From Thozetella sp. PMI_491 (Eukaryota > Ascomycota > Sordariomycetes > Chaetosphaeriales > Chaetosphaeriaceae): 64,000 nt of DNA. Of this stretch, positions 43,965-56,700 are shown piece by piece (position 1 is the stretch's first letter; each line of letters starts with the position of its first letter). Location: contig MU270019.1 in assembly GCA_021432635.1 (NCBI GenBank), forward strand, positions 1,485,672 through 1,549,671, given 5' to 3'. The notes beneath the pieces were generated by a model. That model was not told the origin of the DNA. It did no database searches and saw nothing but the letters and a program-made list of their open reading frames with translations. A program made the position numbers and the translations under genes.

Positions 43965-44480
43965 ATGTTTGTCCGGAACGTCCTCTTCATCGCCGGCACC
44001 CTGGCCGTCGCGCAGGCCTTCACCATCCCCGAGGGCCAACCCGACGGTATCTTTGCCGTCCTGCCGGACCAGACCGGCGCACTCGTCAACCACGTCCAGC
44101 TCAAGAGCTGGCCGGCGATGGATACGCCCGTCCGTCTGAGCGCCAAGCTCCAACGCCAGGCGCCGACAGTGACGTGCGGTACTAACAAGGGCCTCGACAA
44201 GACCGACTACGATGCTGCCAAGGCGTCGCTTGATAAACTGTGCAGCGCCGGCGGGTCCCTCCCCGCGCACCAGTCGCTATACGAGAAGCACGGCAACGTT
44301 GTGACATTCCTGTGCAGCAACGGAGCCGGAGGCTCGCCGCCTCCCGCGGCGGCCGGTCCGTGTACGACTCCCATCTCGGCCCAGTGTGGAAACTACAACT
44401 CCGGCTGGGTGACCATCAGCCAGGTCAACATCACCTACGGCATCGACCTGGCATCCGCGCAACTTTGCGGAAAGGCCTAA
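43965..44480 (+). CDS. small cysteine-containing secreted protein
   Basis: This intronless gene of 171 residues has a clear signal peptide (MFVRNVLFIAGTLAVAQA). The mature part has six cysteines (TCGTN, KLCSA, FLCSN, GPCTT, AQCGN, QLCGK), enough for three disulfides, with no membrane segment. It resembles a broad family of uncharacterised fungal secreted proteins that pair a DxAKxxLxxxC segment with CGxYxxGW. A proline/alanine-rich linker (SPPPAAAGP) divides two halves. Candidate effector or cell-wall protein, no enzyme motif. The frame is open upstream to 43734, but the ATG at 43965 directly starts the signal peptide. Confidence 0.75.
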   Translation: MFVRNVLFIAGTLAVAQAFTIPEGQPDGIFAVLPDQTGALVNHVQLKSWPAMDTPVRLSAKLQRQAPTVTCGTNKGLDKTDYDAAKASLDKLCSAGGSLPAHQSLYEKHGNVVTFLCSNGAGGSPPPAAAGPCTTPISAQCGNYNSGWVTISQVNITYGIDLASAQLCGKA

Positions 44481-45171
44481 GGCGGCACTCCGGCCGGGGC
44501 CAGGATCCACATCAAAGTAAGCGTGGGCATGGTCGAACTCGGAGGAAAAGGCATAGCAAGGAGTCCAAATGTGAGATACTCTACGCGCATAGCGGACTGG
44601 AGCATTGCCGGCCAGTTGGTTCTAGCTTACCTGCAATCCGTTCTCAATATGATTGTTTCTCCCTGCGCCTGCTCTACCTGAGAGCACCACCGAGATGAGT
44701 TCTCGTAGAGCGTATGGCTGTCATGGGGAAGGCCATGACACTGTTCGTAATGACTCCACACCTGACTACTCGTATCCTCACACTTCTATTCTGGAAAAAC
44801 TTTATCCTGCGCCTTGATTATAAGAGGAGAACGCAGGGGTAGCGCCTGGATTTCTCGATCCCCCCCATAGAGCTCTCCACAAATGATCGCAACTTCGCGG
44901 CGATTTTGATCGCCCACAAACCCCTGACCCCTGGCTTCCGCATTGAAATGTCATATAACGTCTGCTCCACAACATCTCGTATCGAGCTGCGGCATGACCC
45001 GGTACCCGCGAGGCTCTATTATATTCTAGCTAGGGACTGGGGCAGTGTAAATAAGCTTTTTTTTTTTGTCGAGCTGGTCCCTATTTAAGCAGCCGAGGGA
45101 GCTGATGCTTACATCCGCTCACCATCAGGAAATCTACATCGCTCTCACCGCAGTCGGTCGTTCCAACCAAG
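44481..45171. other. intergenic
   Basis: No gene seen. A nine-T run at 45058-45067 and TATTTAA near 45083 precede the protease gene by about 90 bases. Confidence 0.45.
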
Positions 45172-46458
45172 ATGTATTCCCGTGCCACTCGCTCAATAGC
45201 CTTTGCTGCCCTCCTCGCCTCGTGCCTTCCTGTGGTTTCGGCGGCAGTCCTCAGTCTGCCCGTCTGGTTCAGAAACTCATATGTAAGCGCGGTTGCGACT
45301 CCACACCCGACCAGATGCCAGTCTAACCATGCGCCAGGCGTTAGTGGAGGTTCAAGTAGGAACACCTTCGGAGTCGCATCTGCTACGGTTCGACACCGGC
45401 AGCTCCACGACCTGGATTGTGGATGGCATATGCGGCAGCTACGGATGCACAAACTACAGCGGGTATGATGCCATGGCGTTTCGAGCGGCTAGGAAGATAT
45501 CCATAATAACACATTGATTAGGTATCCGCGGAACGGCTACAACATTAGTGCATCATCAACTGGCACCTCCCTCGGCACGTATGCCACAATACCCTATCTC
45601 GGCGGCTCGGTAGGCGGCCCAGGCGTCGCCGACGTCTTCTCTTTTCCGTCCGCCCCTGAGATGGAGTGGAACCAGACCTTCATGGCCGCAGCAACCTCGA
45701 CTTGGTCGGTGATGCCGGCCGACGGCTTCCTCGGGCTTGCCTTTTCGACGATCGCCGACGCCGACACCAAGACGCTTGTAGAAACGCTTCTGCAGGATGG
45801 CAAGCTCGACAGCCCCCGGTTTGGTCTCTACTATGGAAAGGAGCTGAATGACACGGGCAACACGGGCGGCGAGGGTGTCCTCATGCTCGGGGGGTCCGAG
45901 GAGGACAAGTACGTGGACGGCGAGCTCACCTGGGTCGAGCCACTGCAGTTGATCAGCGGCGAATACGAGCTATGGCGGTCCAACATGGTCTCGATGACGG
46001 GCAAGCGCGGCGGAAACAGCACGGCGACGCCCATCACCTTTGACGGACGATGGGCAGTCTTCGACACGGGCGCCGGGGGCATCACCATCCCCGAGTCCCA
46101 GGCCATTGCCGTGTACGAATCGATCGGCATGAACTGGACGGCCATCATCAACCATGACCACATCCCGCTGTGCACCGAGTTCACGGCGGACTGGTCCGTG
46201 GCGTTCAGCTTCGGCGACCCGCAGCAGCCGGTGACCATCACGCTGACCGGCGAGCAGCTCGCGCGGCCGGGGTTCGCGGACGGCTCGCCCCAGTACTGCT
46301 GGCCGCCCTTCGACACGGAGGACAACGAGGGCCTGTTTCTCTTCGGCACGCCCTTCCTACATCAGCTGTACTCTGTCTTCGACTTCGGCGCGAATGATGT
46401 GGCGAGCTACCGCCCTCGGGTTGGGTTTGGCCAGTTGAAGGAGGAGTTTAAGCCGTGA
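45172..46458 (+). CDS. secreted pepsin-like aspartic protease (A1)
   Basis: This gene of 390 residues has three exons: 45172-45282, 45338-45462 and 45522-46458. A signal peptide (MYSRATRSIAFAALLASCLP VVSA, residues 1-24) is followed almost at once by the catalytic domain (ALVEVQVGTPSE). The two active-site aspartates are in FDTGSSTTW (Asp56) and FDTGAGG (about Asp260). LFLFGTPFLHQLYSVFDFG near the end is the usual third hallmark. Only about a dozen residues separate signal and core, whereas most fungal A1 enzymes have a propeptide of some 40-60 residues, so activation may differ. Several N-glycosylation sites (NQT, NDT, NST, NWT) fit secretion. Introns have GTAAGC/CTAAC/CAG and GTATGA/TAG signals. 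Confidence 0.88.
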
Positions 46459-47408
46459 ATATGCAGTGGTTCGCGGCAGGACCGGGAGGTAAAATGGCGG
46501 TGTGAAGGCCCTTTTTGCATATGTTTGAGACAGACAGGAGATGCACCTCGGATCGACGCGAAGAGGTCGAGCTACGACTACTAGGATATACCCAGAGTGA
46601 ATATTCTGTTCTACTTCCATTATCCTGCTCACAGGGCCGGAAAGACCCCTGCGCTCCTCAGAGACCTGGTCCAGTGACTCGACGAGCAACGCGGGCCGAT
46701 GGCGCCAAGGGCGTGACTTGCCGATCCGGCTGAGATGTGATACCCCCGTTCCCGGAGATCCTATCCGCTCGCGCAGGCGCTGGCGGATTTACATGCCGAC
46801 CGACGTGAAGGCGTATGCCTCGAGCGGTGACAGCAGCACGGATCGGTCATGAAGCAGCATGATACAAACTCTTTTGTCGGTGAGGAGTCTAGACCTCGAT
46901 CGACGCCTTGGAACAGAAGAGTAGCGCCCTCGTTCTTTGTTGACATGGAAGCCACGGGACCTAATCCGGCCCAGGGGTAAACAATGGACCCCTGACTCGA
47001 CCCTGGAGGTTGGGGGTGGTTGGGCTTCTATGTAATGGTCCTTCTCCAAGTGGAAATATTTAGACTGTGCAGCAGTCCCTGGACCCTAGAAGCGTTCGAG
47101 AAGCGCACACACCGCAGGCTAGCGCAGCTGTCCGGAAGCTGAGACCTGCCTCCGCCTAGCACGCGGGCGGGACGGAGACGGGCAGAATGGAGGCTGCCGG
47201 CAGCTTTCTCTTCGGCTCCAGGGCCCCCGAAAGACGGACTACCTGACTCTTCGGAAAGCTTAACTTGGCGTCGCAACCAAGGTAGGCAGCGACAGTCGAC
47301 GGGGTCGAGCGAGGGAATTAGGATCCGGATCGCCTCTCGCCATTCACGTCGATGAGACATATTACGGCGCCACACAGTGGTCCTTGTGCGACTAAAATTA
47401 AACGACAG

Positions 47409-47429
47409 AAAAAAAAAAAAAAAAAAAAA
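47409..47429. repeat. A21 homopolymer
   Basis: A run of 21 A inside the gene desert. It could be the tail of an old retroposed sequence, but no coding remains lie beside it. Confidence 0.8.
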
Positions 47430-48298
47430 GCTTGCAGCGATGGACTATCGCCACCCGCCGTCACTATGACGGCGCATTGCATGGTGAAAAGACAAAAGGC
47501 TGCCCGGCAATGCGACTCTGTGCAGGACGGAGAGGAAACTAGCGAGGAAAACCCCGTATCAGAGAGCCGACAGTTGCCATGCTGCAGTAGCCAAGGTGCC
47601 AACAGCCAACGGAGCCCAGATCGAAGCCGGTACGGTACATGGAATTACGGCCGAAGCTGCCCCGGAACCTCGCAGCGGCTTTGTCGGGTTGGTGGACGTA
47701 CTCGGAGCCGATGGTTTCATTTCCTTTACCTAAGGCATTTGCCGAAAAAAAATTCTTCTATTTTTTATTTTTGTTATTTGTCGAACGGGGAGAGGGTTTA
47801 TCCCCCCCCCTTTGGCCTTGAGGCGTGCGTGCTGCCGGTGTGGCTCTCGCTGTGCGTGAGAGAAGCACACAGAGCCAATTGGCGAGCTCGCAACGCCACC
47901 CCAAAAACTCGGCGAGCGCAGACGACGGATTCTTGCTGACCAAGAGGCCCGAGGGATCTCCCACTCAGGGCACTTTCTCGGGTGTCACCTGCCAAGCTGG
48001 TGCCACTCTCGTGGCCGCTGGTGGGCGCTGGAACGGAGTTCGGCTTGCCAGGGCTTTAGAGACGAGCGAATGGGGCGCTAGGGCTCCGGCAGTAGCTCGA
48101 CGCACATTGCAATGCGTTTTCGTCATGGAGCCGCAAAACGGCCCTTTCGTCTCGTCTGGATGCCCACACGCGCAGGTGCTATGTATGGAACATAGTATGA
48201 CTGGCACTGGAGCTGGCCTCTGGCTCCGCGTGGCTGCCTATACTGTGTGGGCAGCTCGCACCTCGTGGGGCTCCGTTGCGGCCGGGCCTGGAATCGGT

Positions 48299-48310
48299 CC
48301 CCCCCCCCCC
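48299..48310. repeat. C12 homopolymer followed by A6
   Basis: Twelve C, then AAAAAA. It is one of several homopolymer runs in the desert. Confidence 0.8.
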
Positions 48311-48614
48311 AAAAAAGGCTCGACGGACCCGGTTGCCAACGAGCCCCTCCATGGCACGCGCCCTGGACCCGACTGCGATGCAGCGGGACTATCCCTAACC
48401 CAGCACACAGTACATGATATGGGAAACATTTTGCGCGAATAAGCAATGAGGGCGGCGTCCCAGTTGCGGAAGTCCGAGGCCAAAGAAATGGATCCCCAAG
48501 GCTGAAGGGGAGTGAGTAGACCCGGAGGTTGGGCCGACGCTAGCTAGCTCGCCTTCTCGGGTTCTACTTGTTGCGCACCGAGTAGTAGTCGTGCAAGGTC
48601 GGCGCATTCTCTGT

Positions 48615-48644
48615 GGTCGTCTGGTCGTCTGGTCGTCTGGTCGT
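48615..48644 (+). repeat. 8-bp tandem repeat (GGTCGTCT), 3.75 copies
   Basis: GGTCGTCT is repeated exactly, ending GGTCGT. A short microsatellite with no associated gene. Confidence 0.85.
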
Positions 48645-49311
48645 AGGCCGGGAATGTTTGTCGGCACTTGCCACCCTGGCGAGCCCGCTCCGGGTGCGCA
48701 TCTAGCTGGCCAGGGACGGGAGGCGACACCGTATCCAAGAATCCGGGCTTCCCTGTTTGCCTATCCGCCCCATGCCTGCCTGGCAAACTGCCGTACGTGG
48801 CTATGATACAGAGGCGCCCTCCGTCGCGACGCTATCCTCGACGGGCTTTGCGCCGGCGATCGGCAGCCGGCTTGCCCTCCGAGCGTGCGATCATCGCCCG
48901 TTGCGTGTGTAGTAGTCGTAAAGGGGAGGCGCACGCAGCCGCACCCAAGCTGAGGGACGATCGATTTCCCTAGGGCCTTGGCGGCTGCGAGTCAATAGGG
49001 TTACCGACGTTGCCTCGGCCCTCCTGCTGTCACGCACCTCTTTGTTACGCATTGGCTCCCCATCCTACCGAGAGGGCCAGTCCAGCGTGATGCGCCTCTA
49101 GGCTCTAAGCACTCGGTCAGGACGCCCCGGCGGCGGCTCTAGAAGTGTTAGCCGGGCCCCACGCCGCTGTAATTCCGCGCTGGCGTGGTTCTTCTCTTAG
49201 CCTCTAAGGCTCCCTAATTGCCCCGTGGGGTCCCCAGGGCCCGCGCGAAGTGGAAGGCGTAGCACTCTAAGAGTGACCTGACTCCAATGCCTCGGCTGCT
49301 CGATGACGACG

Positions 49312-49336
49312 AACCCTAGGGCGCCAACCTAGGGTT
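49312..49336. repeat. inverted repeat, 9-bp stem
   Basis: AACCCTAGG and CCTAGGGTT flank a seven-base loop (GCGCCAA). The arms include a telomere-like CCCTA word, but there is no tandem array. Confidence 0.7.
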
Positions 49337-50733
49337 TCTTTATCGTGACCTCTATTGCAGGAAGCGTCTACGCGGCCGCCAAGCCTGCCGAGGCATATCC
49401 AGGGTCTTCTGCACGAGTCAGGCCGGGCACCTATCCAACGGCAGTTAGAGAGGTCATGGGCTCGCTCGACAGCAACGCTGCTCTGCGGCGCACGACCGTC
49501 TGTGACGCCCAGCGCTTCAAGGCTTTGGCAAGGATGCAATCAGCAGGGCACATCTGGCTGGGCGGGCGGGCAGGGGTATCGCAAGAGTCAGGTGTGCTGG
49601 TGACCCAGGGGCATCGGTTCTTAGCCCCGGTCCGAGGTGAAAGTTCGGGAGCTTTCCCAAGGTTCCTCGACAGGCCGAGAGTGCCTCTCAGGGCCTCACG
49701 ACCCTCACCCACCCACATCCCGCCAAGGGTGGTGTGGATGACCCCACGATCCAATGAGGGCGTCTATTTCACGACGAGCAGTGGCGACAGCGCCCATCCT
49801 GGCGCCTCATGAGGGTGGCTTGACCGTGACAGAGAGTGGTCTCTGGGCCTGAAGATTAGCCGGAGCCTACCTGCGATGTCCTTGCCCCTTTCGACCCACC
49901 GTATTCGCTGGCCAGGACACACCCACCGAAAGTGCCCCAATTAGGGACAATGTCTCTAGTGCCTTGCTTCATCATGCCTTCTGGGCCCCCGGAGGACCAC
50001 CGTTGAAGGGATCGTCGTGATCGATGCCCGCCTTGGGACATCCATCACAGACAAAAGACCTGATAGAAGCTCTCTGGGCGAATAGCCTACGGCTCGATGC
50101 CAGGGGCTCCTCCGTGGCGCGTCTCGAGGCCACCACCGGAATTAACTGCATCGCCGGACCTTTTACCGCAAGTTGCCACTGTGTGGCCCGGCAGATCGGC
50201 GAACCGTTTGTGTTCTGCCTTATAGGTATTGCCGTACAGGATTTTGCGAGCAGTTGCAGTGGGCGGCGGGCACCGCATTGAAGGCCCTGTTCTGCTAGTC
50301 GAACAAGCTCGCCCAAATGCGGTAATGTCAGCACACTATCCTCGCAGTCACCCCCGATACCAACCCCCCAACACCCCCGGGGGGGGATTGTCTGCAGGCG
50401 GCTCGATACACCCAATCGATGCCACATCTGCAGGGCCGCATCACGGGTGTGCTCCTCACAGGCCGCCGGCTCGACGCCCCTCGGGATGGGGGAGCTCCTG
50501 GCGGCGGGCACAGACGGGACGCCAGCGCATTCCCGGCCGTGCTTGTCTCCTGCAGCAAGCAAACACCCACTCGGGCGGCTCTGCGCCGAGCTTAGGGTGT
50601 TCTTGCGCGAGGCTTGCGAGAAACGGAGAGGAATTGCCGACCGGCTGGTTGTCGACAGCAGCTAGGTAGTCGGCTGGGGTGCTACGGAAGCAGCTAAGTT
50701 TCTAATCTAGGCCTCCCACGCTATTGAGGACAC

Positions 50734-50750
50734 GGGGGGGGGGGGGGGGG
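50734..50750 (+). repeat. G17 homopolymer
   Basis: Seventeen consecutive G, long enough in principle for an intrastrand G-quadruplex. Isolated in the desert. Confidence 0.8.
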
Positions 50751-53700
50751 CTAAGCTGTCGCGCGAAGAAGGCCCCCATCCCGGCTTTGACGGATGGCAA
50801 GCTCCCGACGATGACGACGGAGCGCCAGGAGGCAGGAGATAACATGGGAGGGTCATCCTAAACACCGACGGGTGTCGCGAGCTGGGTGGGTCGGCCTCGA
50901 GACTAATGCGCCCAGCCTCCCACACAGACGCGCCATGGTGGATATCTCGCTGTGAACAGCCCAGACCTGCTATAGGAAACGCTGTAACGTGCGCAGAGCA
51001 AAAGTATGTTTCCCCAGGCTCTCCGTAGAGGCTAGCAGTATCCACGCCTCCATACAGGAGCGAGATTCGCGGGCGGCGATTGGCGGCACCAGAGATTCTT
51101 CGACACTCCGTAATCCCTTACTAAAACTTCGTCCGGACGGGCGGATAGGAGGGTGGCGTCCCTTTCGAGGTGGTGTGATGAGGACTGAGACAGCGATCGT
51201 CTTCCCATGACGTTGTGCCCGCTGAAAAGCCAAACTGTCGGGTCCCGGGCACCGCGGGCGGAGGTGCTAGGACAATGGGGCAGGGGACGCTGTGAGGCCG
51301 TTCTAACTGGCTTCTGCTCTGCTCGTCCTTGCTCGTCATTGCACGCCCTACATGACCCTTCCGGCCGGAGCGCACGTGGGATTTGTGAAGAACACCTCTT
51401 CCGCTGGCACGTCGTAGAGACGATCAGTGTCCAAGAATTGAGCACAGAGGATCGACCATCCATCGATCAACAGGTTTGTAGGGGGCCCAGCCCAGCCAGA
51501 AAGTCTGGGGAAGACAGGGACAGGGGACCGCCGGTGGGAGACCCGTCGCACAGGGCAGGGGTTCAATTGGAGAGGCCGGTGGCACATGATTGCCTGTAGA
51601 CTGTCTGTGTGTGTCCTATACGAACAGAGAATTGGAGAAGCTGCCAGCTTGGTGGGTGCTTGGATAAACCCGATGCAGCTTCCAGCATGCCGCTGTTGGG
51701 GTAGGTGTTGATCAGGGACCTCTCCGCCGCCCGGGAGCTTCGACCTAGGCCTCTCGGAGATCGCGCAGCCAGCAGCGGGCCAGCTCAGAGCTCGAGCTTC
51801 GGCAATCGGCCGCGTACGAGAAGAGCTAGCAGCCGATAGTGGGCATTGGTAGGAAGCATGACGGGCAGCATTGCATCGGCCTACCTCCTTCTCCCACCAA
51901 CGAGAGCGGCTAGTCGGCCTGTTGGTGTGCTGCAAGCTGCAGCCGGAACAGCAATCACGTCGCACGCGTGGGGCGGGAGGAAAACGTGCCTTGATAGAGG
52001 GGGTTTAGCATGCCATTCGCTGCTTGCTTCTGGTGCCAGAGGCTCTCTGGTACGGCTGCCGGCCAGTCGGCGAGCCCACCAAGGTTATTTTTTTCGTGGT
52101 CGGTCGGCTCTCTGGAGCTCTCTGCCGTTTCCCCCGTAGGCTGGAACATGAGCAAAAGAGTGCCGGAGGATTCTCGAAGCCTGAATCGAAGCCCAAGGTC
52201 GCCGTTGCCGAGCCTCGATGCCCGGTACGCAGGCGGCGTGCACTGGGACGGGGGCAGTTGTGGGAGCCCGCGATCGGAGGGCCTTTGCCCTGTATGCCTA
52301 CATGTCTCTAGAGTCGATGGATCGTGCCTTGCAATTTGTTGTGCAGGCTGCACAGCCTACGCGAGCACGCTCGAGGATGCGAAACCTCGCCGACCGCACG
52401 CCGTTCACCTGTGGAAATTGGTTTAGGGCCTCCGACGTGCTCCGTGAGGTGAAGCGGACCCGTTACAAGCTGCATCCCAGACGGCTTCAGGGCGACGGAC
52501 AAATGAGAGACGCGCAAATTGACAGCGATCTAAAGTGGTTGCAGATGGGTGGTGAGACCATCTGGCCACCTGCAGCGCACCTGACCTCCCTGCCTTTTCC
52601 ACTGCGGGTCGCATCCTTGGCACGATATCCACAGCCGCCAAGCAGGGAGTGGTCAGTAGGCTGAAGTACTACTGCTAGCCAGCGAGCATGAAACTATCGA
52701 ATACCGGTTTCGCGTGCCATGGGCTTCAAAGAGCGCCCTGGTCGCCCCGATGTTGGAGCTAGAGGCCAAGGCGACCCGCAAGTGACAGCATATGGCGCGC
52801 TGCAGGGACAACGATGCTCCCACTGTGGGGAGAAGTAGGATCCTAACCAGGCGAACAAGAAACGGCTGCCTGCCAATCATTGCTCCCGCGTCGTGATTGG
52901 AAGTCGTGGGCTCCAGAGCGACACGATCCCCGAACCTCCGAGGTTGAATTCATCCCCGGATCCTCTCATGAGCCCGTCGACGGGGGGTGGTATTACAGTC
53001 TGGGGTGCTGTCGTCGGGGCCGTAAGCAACCCCTCCAGGGGATGCTGGCTTTGTCTGGGGAAAGAAGGGGGTAAATGCCCACCAACCCGCTGCCGTCGCT
53101 ACTGCTTAGCAGCGAGAGCTTCCCGCGCCGGGCCTGGAGGCAATTTGGGGAAGAGTTGGAGTAGCAATCTGGATCAAGCCAAGCATGGGCGGATCCGTGA
53201 GAAACGGGCGACGCCAATTCGGCGCAACGCCTCGGTCCCCAATGCCCATATTAAGGTGTCGATGCCGTGGGATATTCATTTAGGGTCCTCCAGAGGTTAG
53301 CGGCCCGAGCAGAACCTGGCATGCCTGGCTGACAACGGTCTGGCTCCGAGGCCTGGATGTGGAACATGGCCTTGATTGCAACTAGGAAAATTGCCCTTCT
53401 TCATCTCGTCTATCGCTCCGCAGAGCACCCTTAGCCGACCCTAGCGTGGCTCCCCCAGATTCACGGAGATCAAAGTGTGCGGAGAAGGCTCTGTGCACTG
53501 GACATCACCATGGCATCCAGGACCTGGCGAACAGACATTATTAGGGCAGCTTGTTTGGTCTGACGCCGTGGGCAGATGGCGGCCAGGGCTCGTCATCTCC
53601 GGGCCAGGGACCAGAGCGGCCGGATTAGCACGGAGGGGCAGAGGGTCCGGGGGCCGGGTTGGCTTGCTCAAGTCGAGGCAGGCATTTCTAAGCCCAGTCG

Positions 53701-56700
53701 CCGAAGTAAGAGTGGTTCTATACCGCATATTGGCGGAAGCGGTTGCGCGCTCTGTTCTCGGGAGGCCCCAGTGGCACCTTGGGACTAGCTTCCTCCGGCG
53801 AAAGGACAGGGCAATCAAACTGCTCGGAACCTGAACCAGATACGTAGCTTTCCTATCTGCTGTGACGCTCGCCCCGTGGTTAGGGACTCGGGCCCGCTCT
53901 GTTCCGCCGTAGATGTCGAGACTGGGAAATGGCCATTAGCAGAGCGCCAGTATTGTGGCCGAGGTCAGGCTCTCCCTGAATATCGTGAGGCGGTAGGCCG
54001 TGCTGGGTCAGCGCTTCGACGCTCAATTTCAGGTACCGACGCCATCTGGGGGAATAATGTCCGTGATGTGCAGCATCAGGATATCAGAGCAACGATGTTG
54101 GTCTGGCCTCCCCTGTCGAGCGTGGTAGGACGGGGGCCAGCGGCCACGTAACGGAACGGTGGAGGATGAGACCGGGGGAATGGGGGACCGAAACGGAGCG
54201 GCCTCGCACTGTGTCCATCGGAAAGAGGCTGGCAGCGGTGCACAGACCAGATGAAACGCGAATCCACTCGCCAACCACGGCCTGCCTCAGGAGTGATCGC
54301 GTGAACCGGTCATTTCGTTTGGAGCCCTGGTAGGCTCCCTGACGACATTTGATCGATCATCGATCCGACAACCAGACTTGGGAGGCCCAGCTAGGCGGCT
54401 CAAAATGTGGCTGGCGAGCTGGAAGAGCGGTTTTGGGGAGTCGAGAGGCACAAGGCCGACCCGAAAACTCAGTTGGAGAAAGCTTTCGTTGGATGCGGAG
54501 TTTTTGGACGGCCAAGTAGCCGCAGCAAGCAACAGCAGCAGGCAAGACGCGACCTCGCGGGGCACTGCACTGCCCCGCCATCAGGGACCTAGAGCTGGCA
54601 GGAGCTACCCCTCCATCCTGAAGCACTTCACCCAAATGGCGGGGCAGTTCCTGCTCACGCCGTGAAGGAGCTTGCGGTCGAATGCGCCGCCGTTCACGAA
54701 CCTACCTATTCCCCCTCCAAAGGCCAAAGGCCGGTCGCTGCCTCTCTTCCCACCTCAGCTGGCTTATGCCACTGCGCCACCAAGCTCGCGAGAGCCTTCT
54801 CTGGCGGTTTCCCACTGCCTTGCGTCAGCAATTCGGCGCGGTAATCGGCTGAGGGACGCCGGCTAGCGCCCCTGGAGCAAGTCCACTGCGCCTCCGAACT
54901 CTCGCCGGCCCTGGAGAGCTAAAAAAGGACGCCAACCATTTCAGACTGAGTCAAATGTTGGCATGCAGCAGCTGATTGGCAGCCATGCTTTCGCAGCTTC
55001 CGGGAATTCGAGTCACGACGTTGTTTTTCTTTTCTTTTATTCTTGTGCCCTAACTAAGCTATCGCACCGTTGCTGGCCGGCGGAAAAGAGCTGCAGTTTG
55101 CCTCGAGACCTGGATGGAGGATGCCAATGATGGAGCATGGCGAGGCTGGCATCATGACATCGCCCCCTTGCCTGAGCCGTTGGTAACACCCATGCCATCA
55201 ATGAGGCAAGCTGGGTCCCGCTCGATCGAGAAGGGGTTACCAGGAACCCCGGAGCAGCGACCTCGGAAACGCAGTCAGGCGAGCTGCTAGTTTCTTACAG
55301 CCCGGCAAGCCCACGAAACGCCGAGCTGCTCGCCCGCTTTCGGCGCGATAAGTCGGTGGAGAGCGACGAACATGGGTTACCGATTGGGAGCTGCAGCTAT
55401 TATCTCGCTTCTTCTGTATCCTACCTGGACGCCGTGCGGATCTTCCGGCGCGTCCCTTAGATATAACGTCAAGCTTGGACAAACAACGCAGGGCGCCTGG
55501 CTAGCCTGGTCTGCAACTGCAGCAAGAATACGAAGACATGCTTACAACCTGAGCATGGGTTGGCGATGCAACCAACAACGGCAGCCCGCAGCTACCACCC
55601 TAGATGTACAGCCAAGGCAGGCGAGCAGGCGGGTTAAACGGCTCGCGGTCGGCCAGCGAATAGGGTTTCGCCCTGGACCCTCTCCCTCGATCCATCCACA
55701 CCACTGACTTGCAGCTGGACGCTGGCCCATTGCGTCTTTTTCCGTCCACCGACTGCTGTGGCCAGGGTTGGCCCTCATGCTTTATGCGACATAACGGCTG
55801 TAGGAACTCAGTCGTGTGGTGACTGGAGAGCGCGAATCTGCGGAAGCCCGGATCGAGCCACAGTTACGCTCGTTGCCAAGAATAGCGCCGCACACCTCGC
55901 TGTAGGCCCTGTACCTCGCTCCTTGGCCCCTCCCATTTTATTGCCCTAGCTGCCGTGGCCGGCCGGGGCCGCTGATCAAGAGACACAGCATGGGATTTTT
56001 GAGACCGCTGGCCGGAAACTAAGGGAAAGATCGACGAGGATGAAGACTGTGTTACTCACCGCCCAACAGCCCGCTCTCAGGAGCGGACGCCGGGGCGGGA
56101 TGACAAGTCTGGCGGGAAGTGGTCTTGGCGTGTAGGGGTACCGCCAGACCGAGCATTAGCCGCCATCTGGTGGTAAAAAAGGGCAGACAGGTCTCGCCGA
56201 CATCGTGGTTCCGAAGCAGGATCTCGTGCCGGCACGGCCACGTCCCGTGGCTAGCTGTGATGCGAAGCGCCGTTCCCCTAATTGCCAGGGTGGACTGGTC
56301 GCAATATATCTCAATCTAGACCGCGATTATACCAAAGGTCCTACAGGCAAATAAAGGCTGGCGGGCAACAAGGAGAGACGACTCGGAAGCCGGTGTGAGC
56401 CACCTCCCATTCCGACGACGCCAGCGCTCGGAAACCAACCTTGTGGCAGGCTACGGTGGCTTGCTTCAGGTTCTGACGGCAAAGGTTTGGCTCGCCCGCG
56501 AGAACCTGGCCGACCGGACGATTTGGGTCTGGCCTCTTTCAGGAACACCCGAGCCGCTGGAAGCACGAGTTAAATATCAAGAGTGGGTTAAGCCGCAACT
56601 CCAGGTAGGGAAGCGACCCTCACAGGGCCGTCGTGGTGTGGGACAAGACGCCTTTTTTCGTTTCCCAGTCGCAAACGACGGGGCTCTGAGAGGTTGTAAC

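Noticed and set aside
52893-53300. GGGITVWGAVVG in a plus frame, recalling the VWG motif of Tc1/mariner transposases
   Set aside because: No DDE residues, helix-turn-helix or terminal inverted repeats are seen around it.
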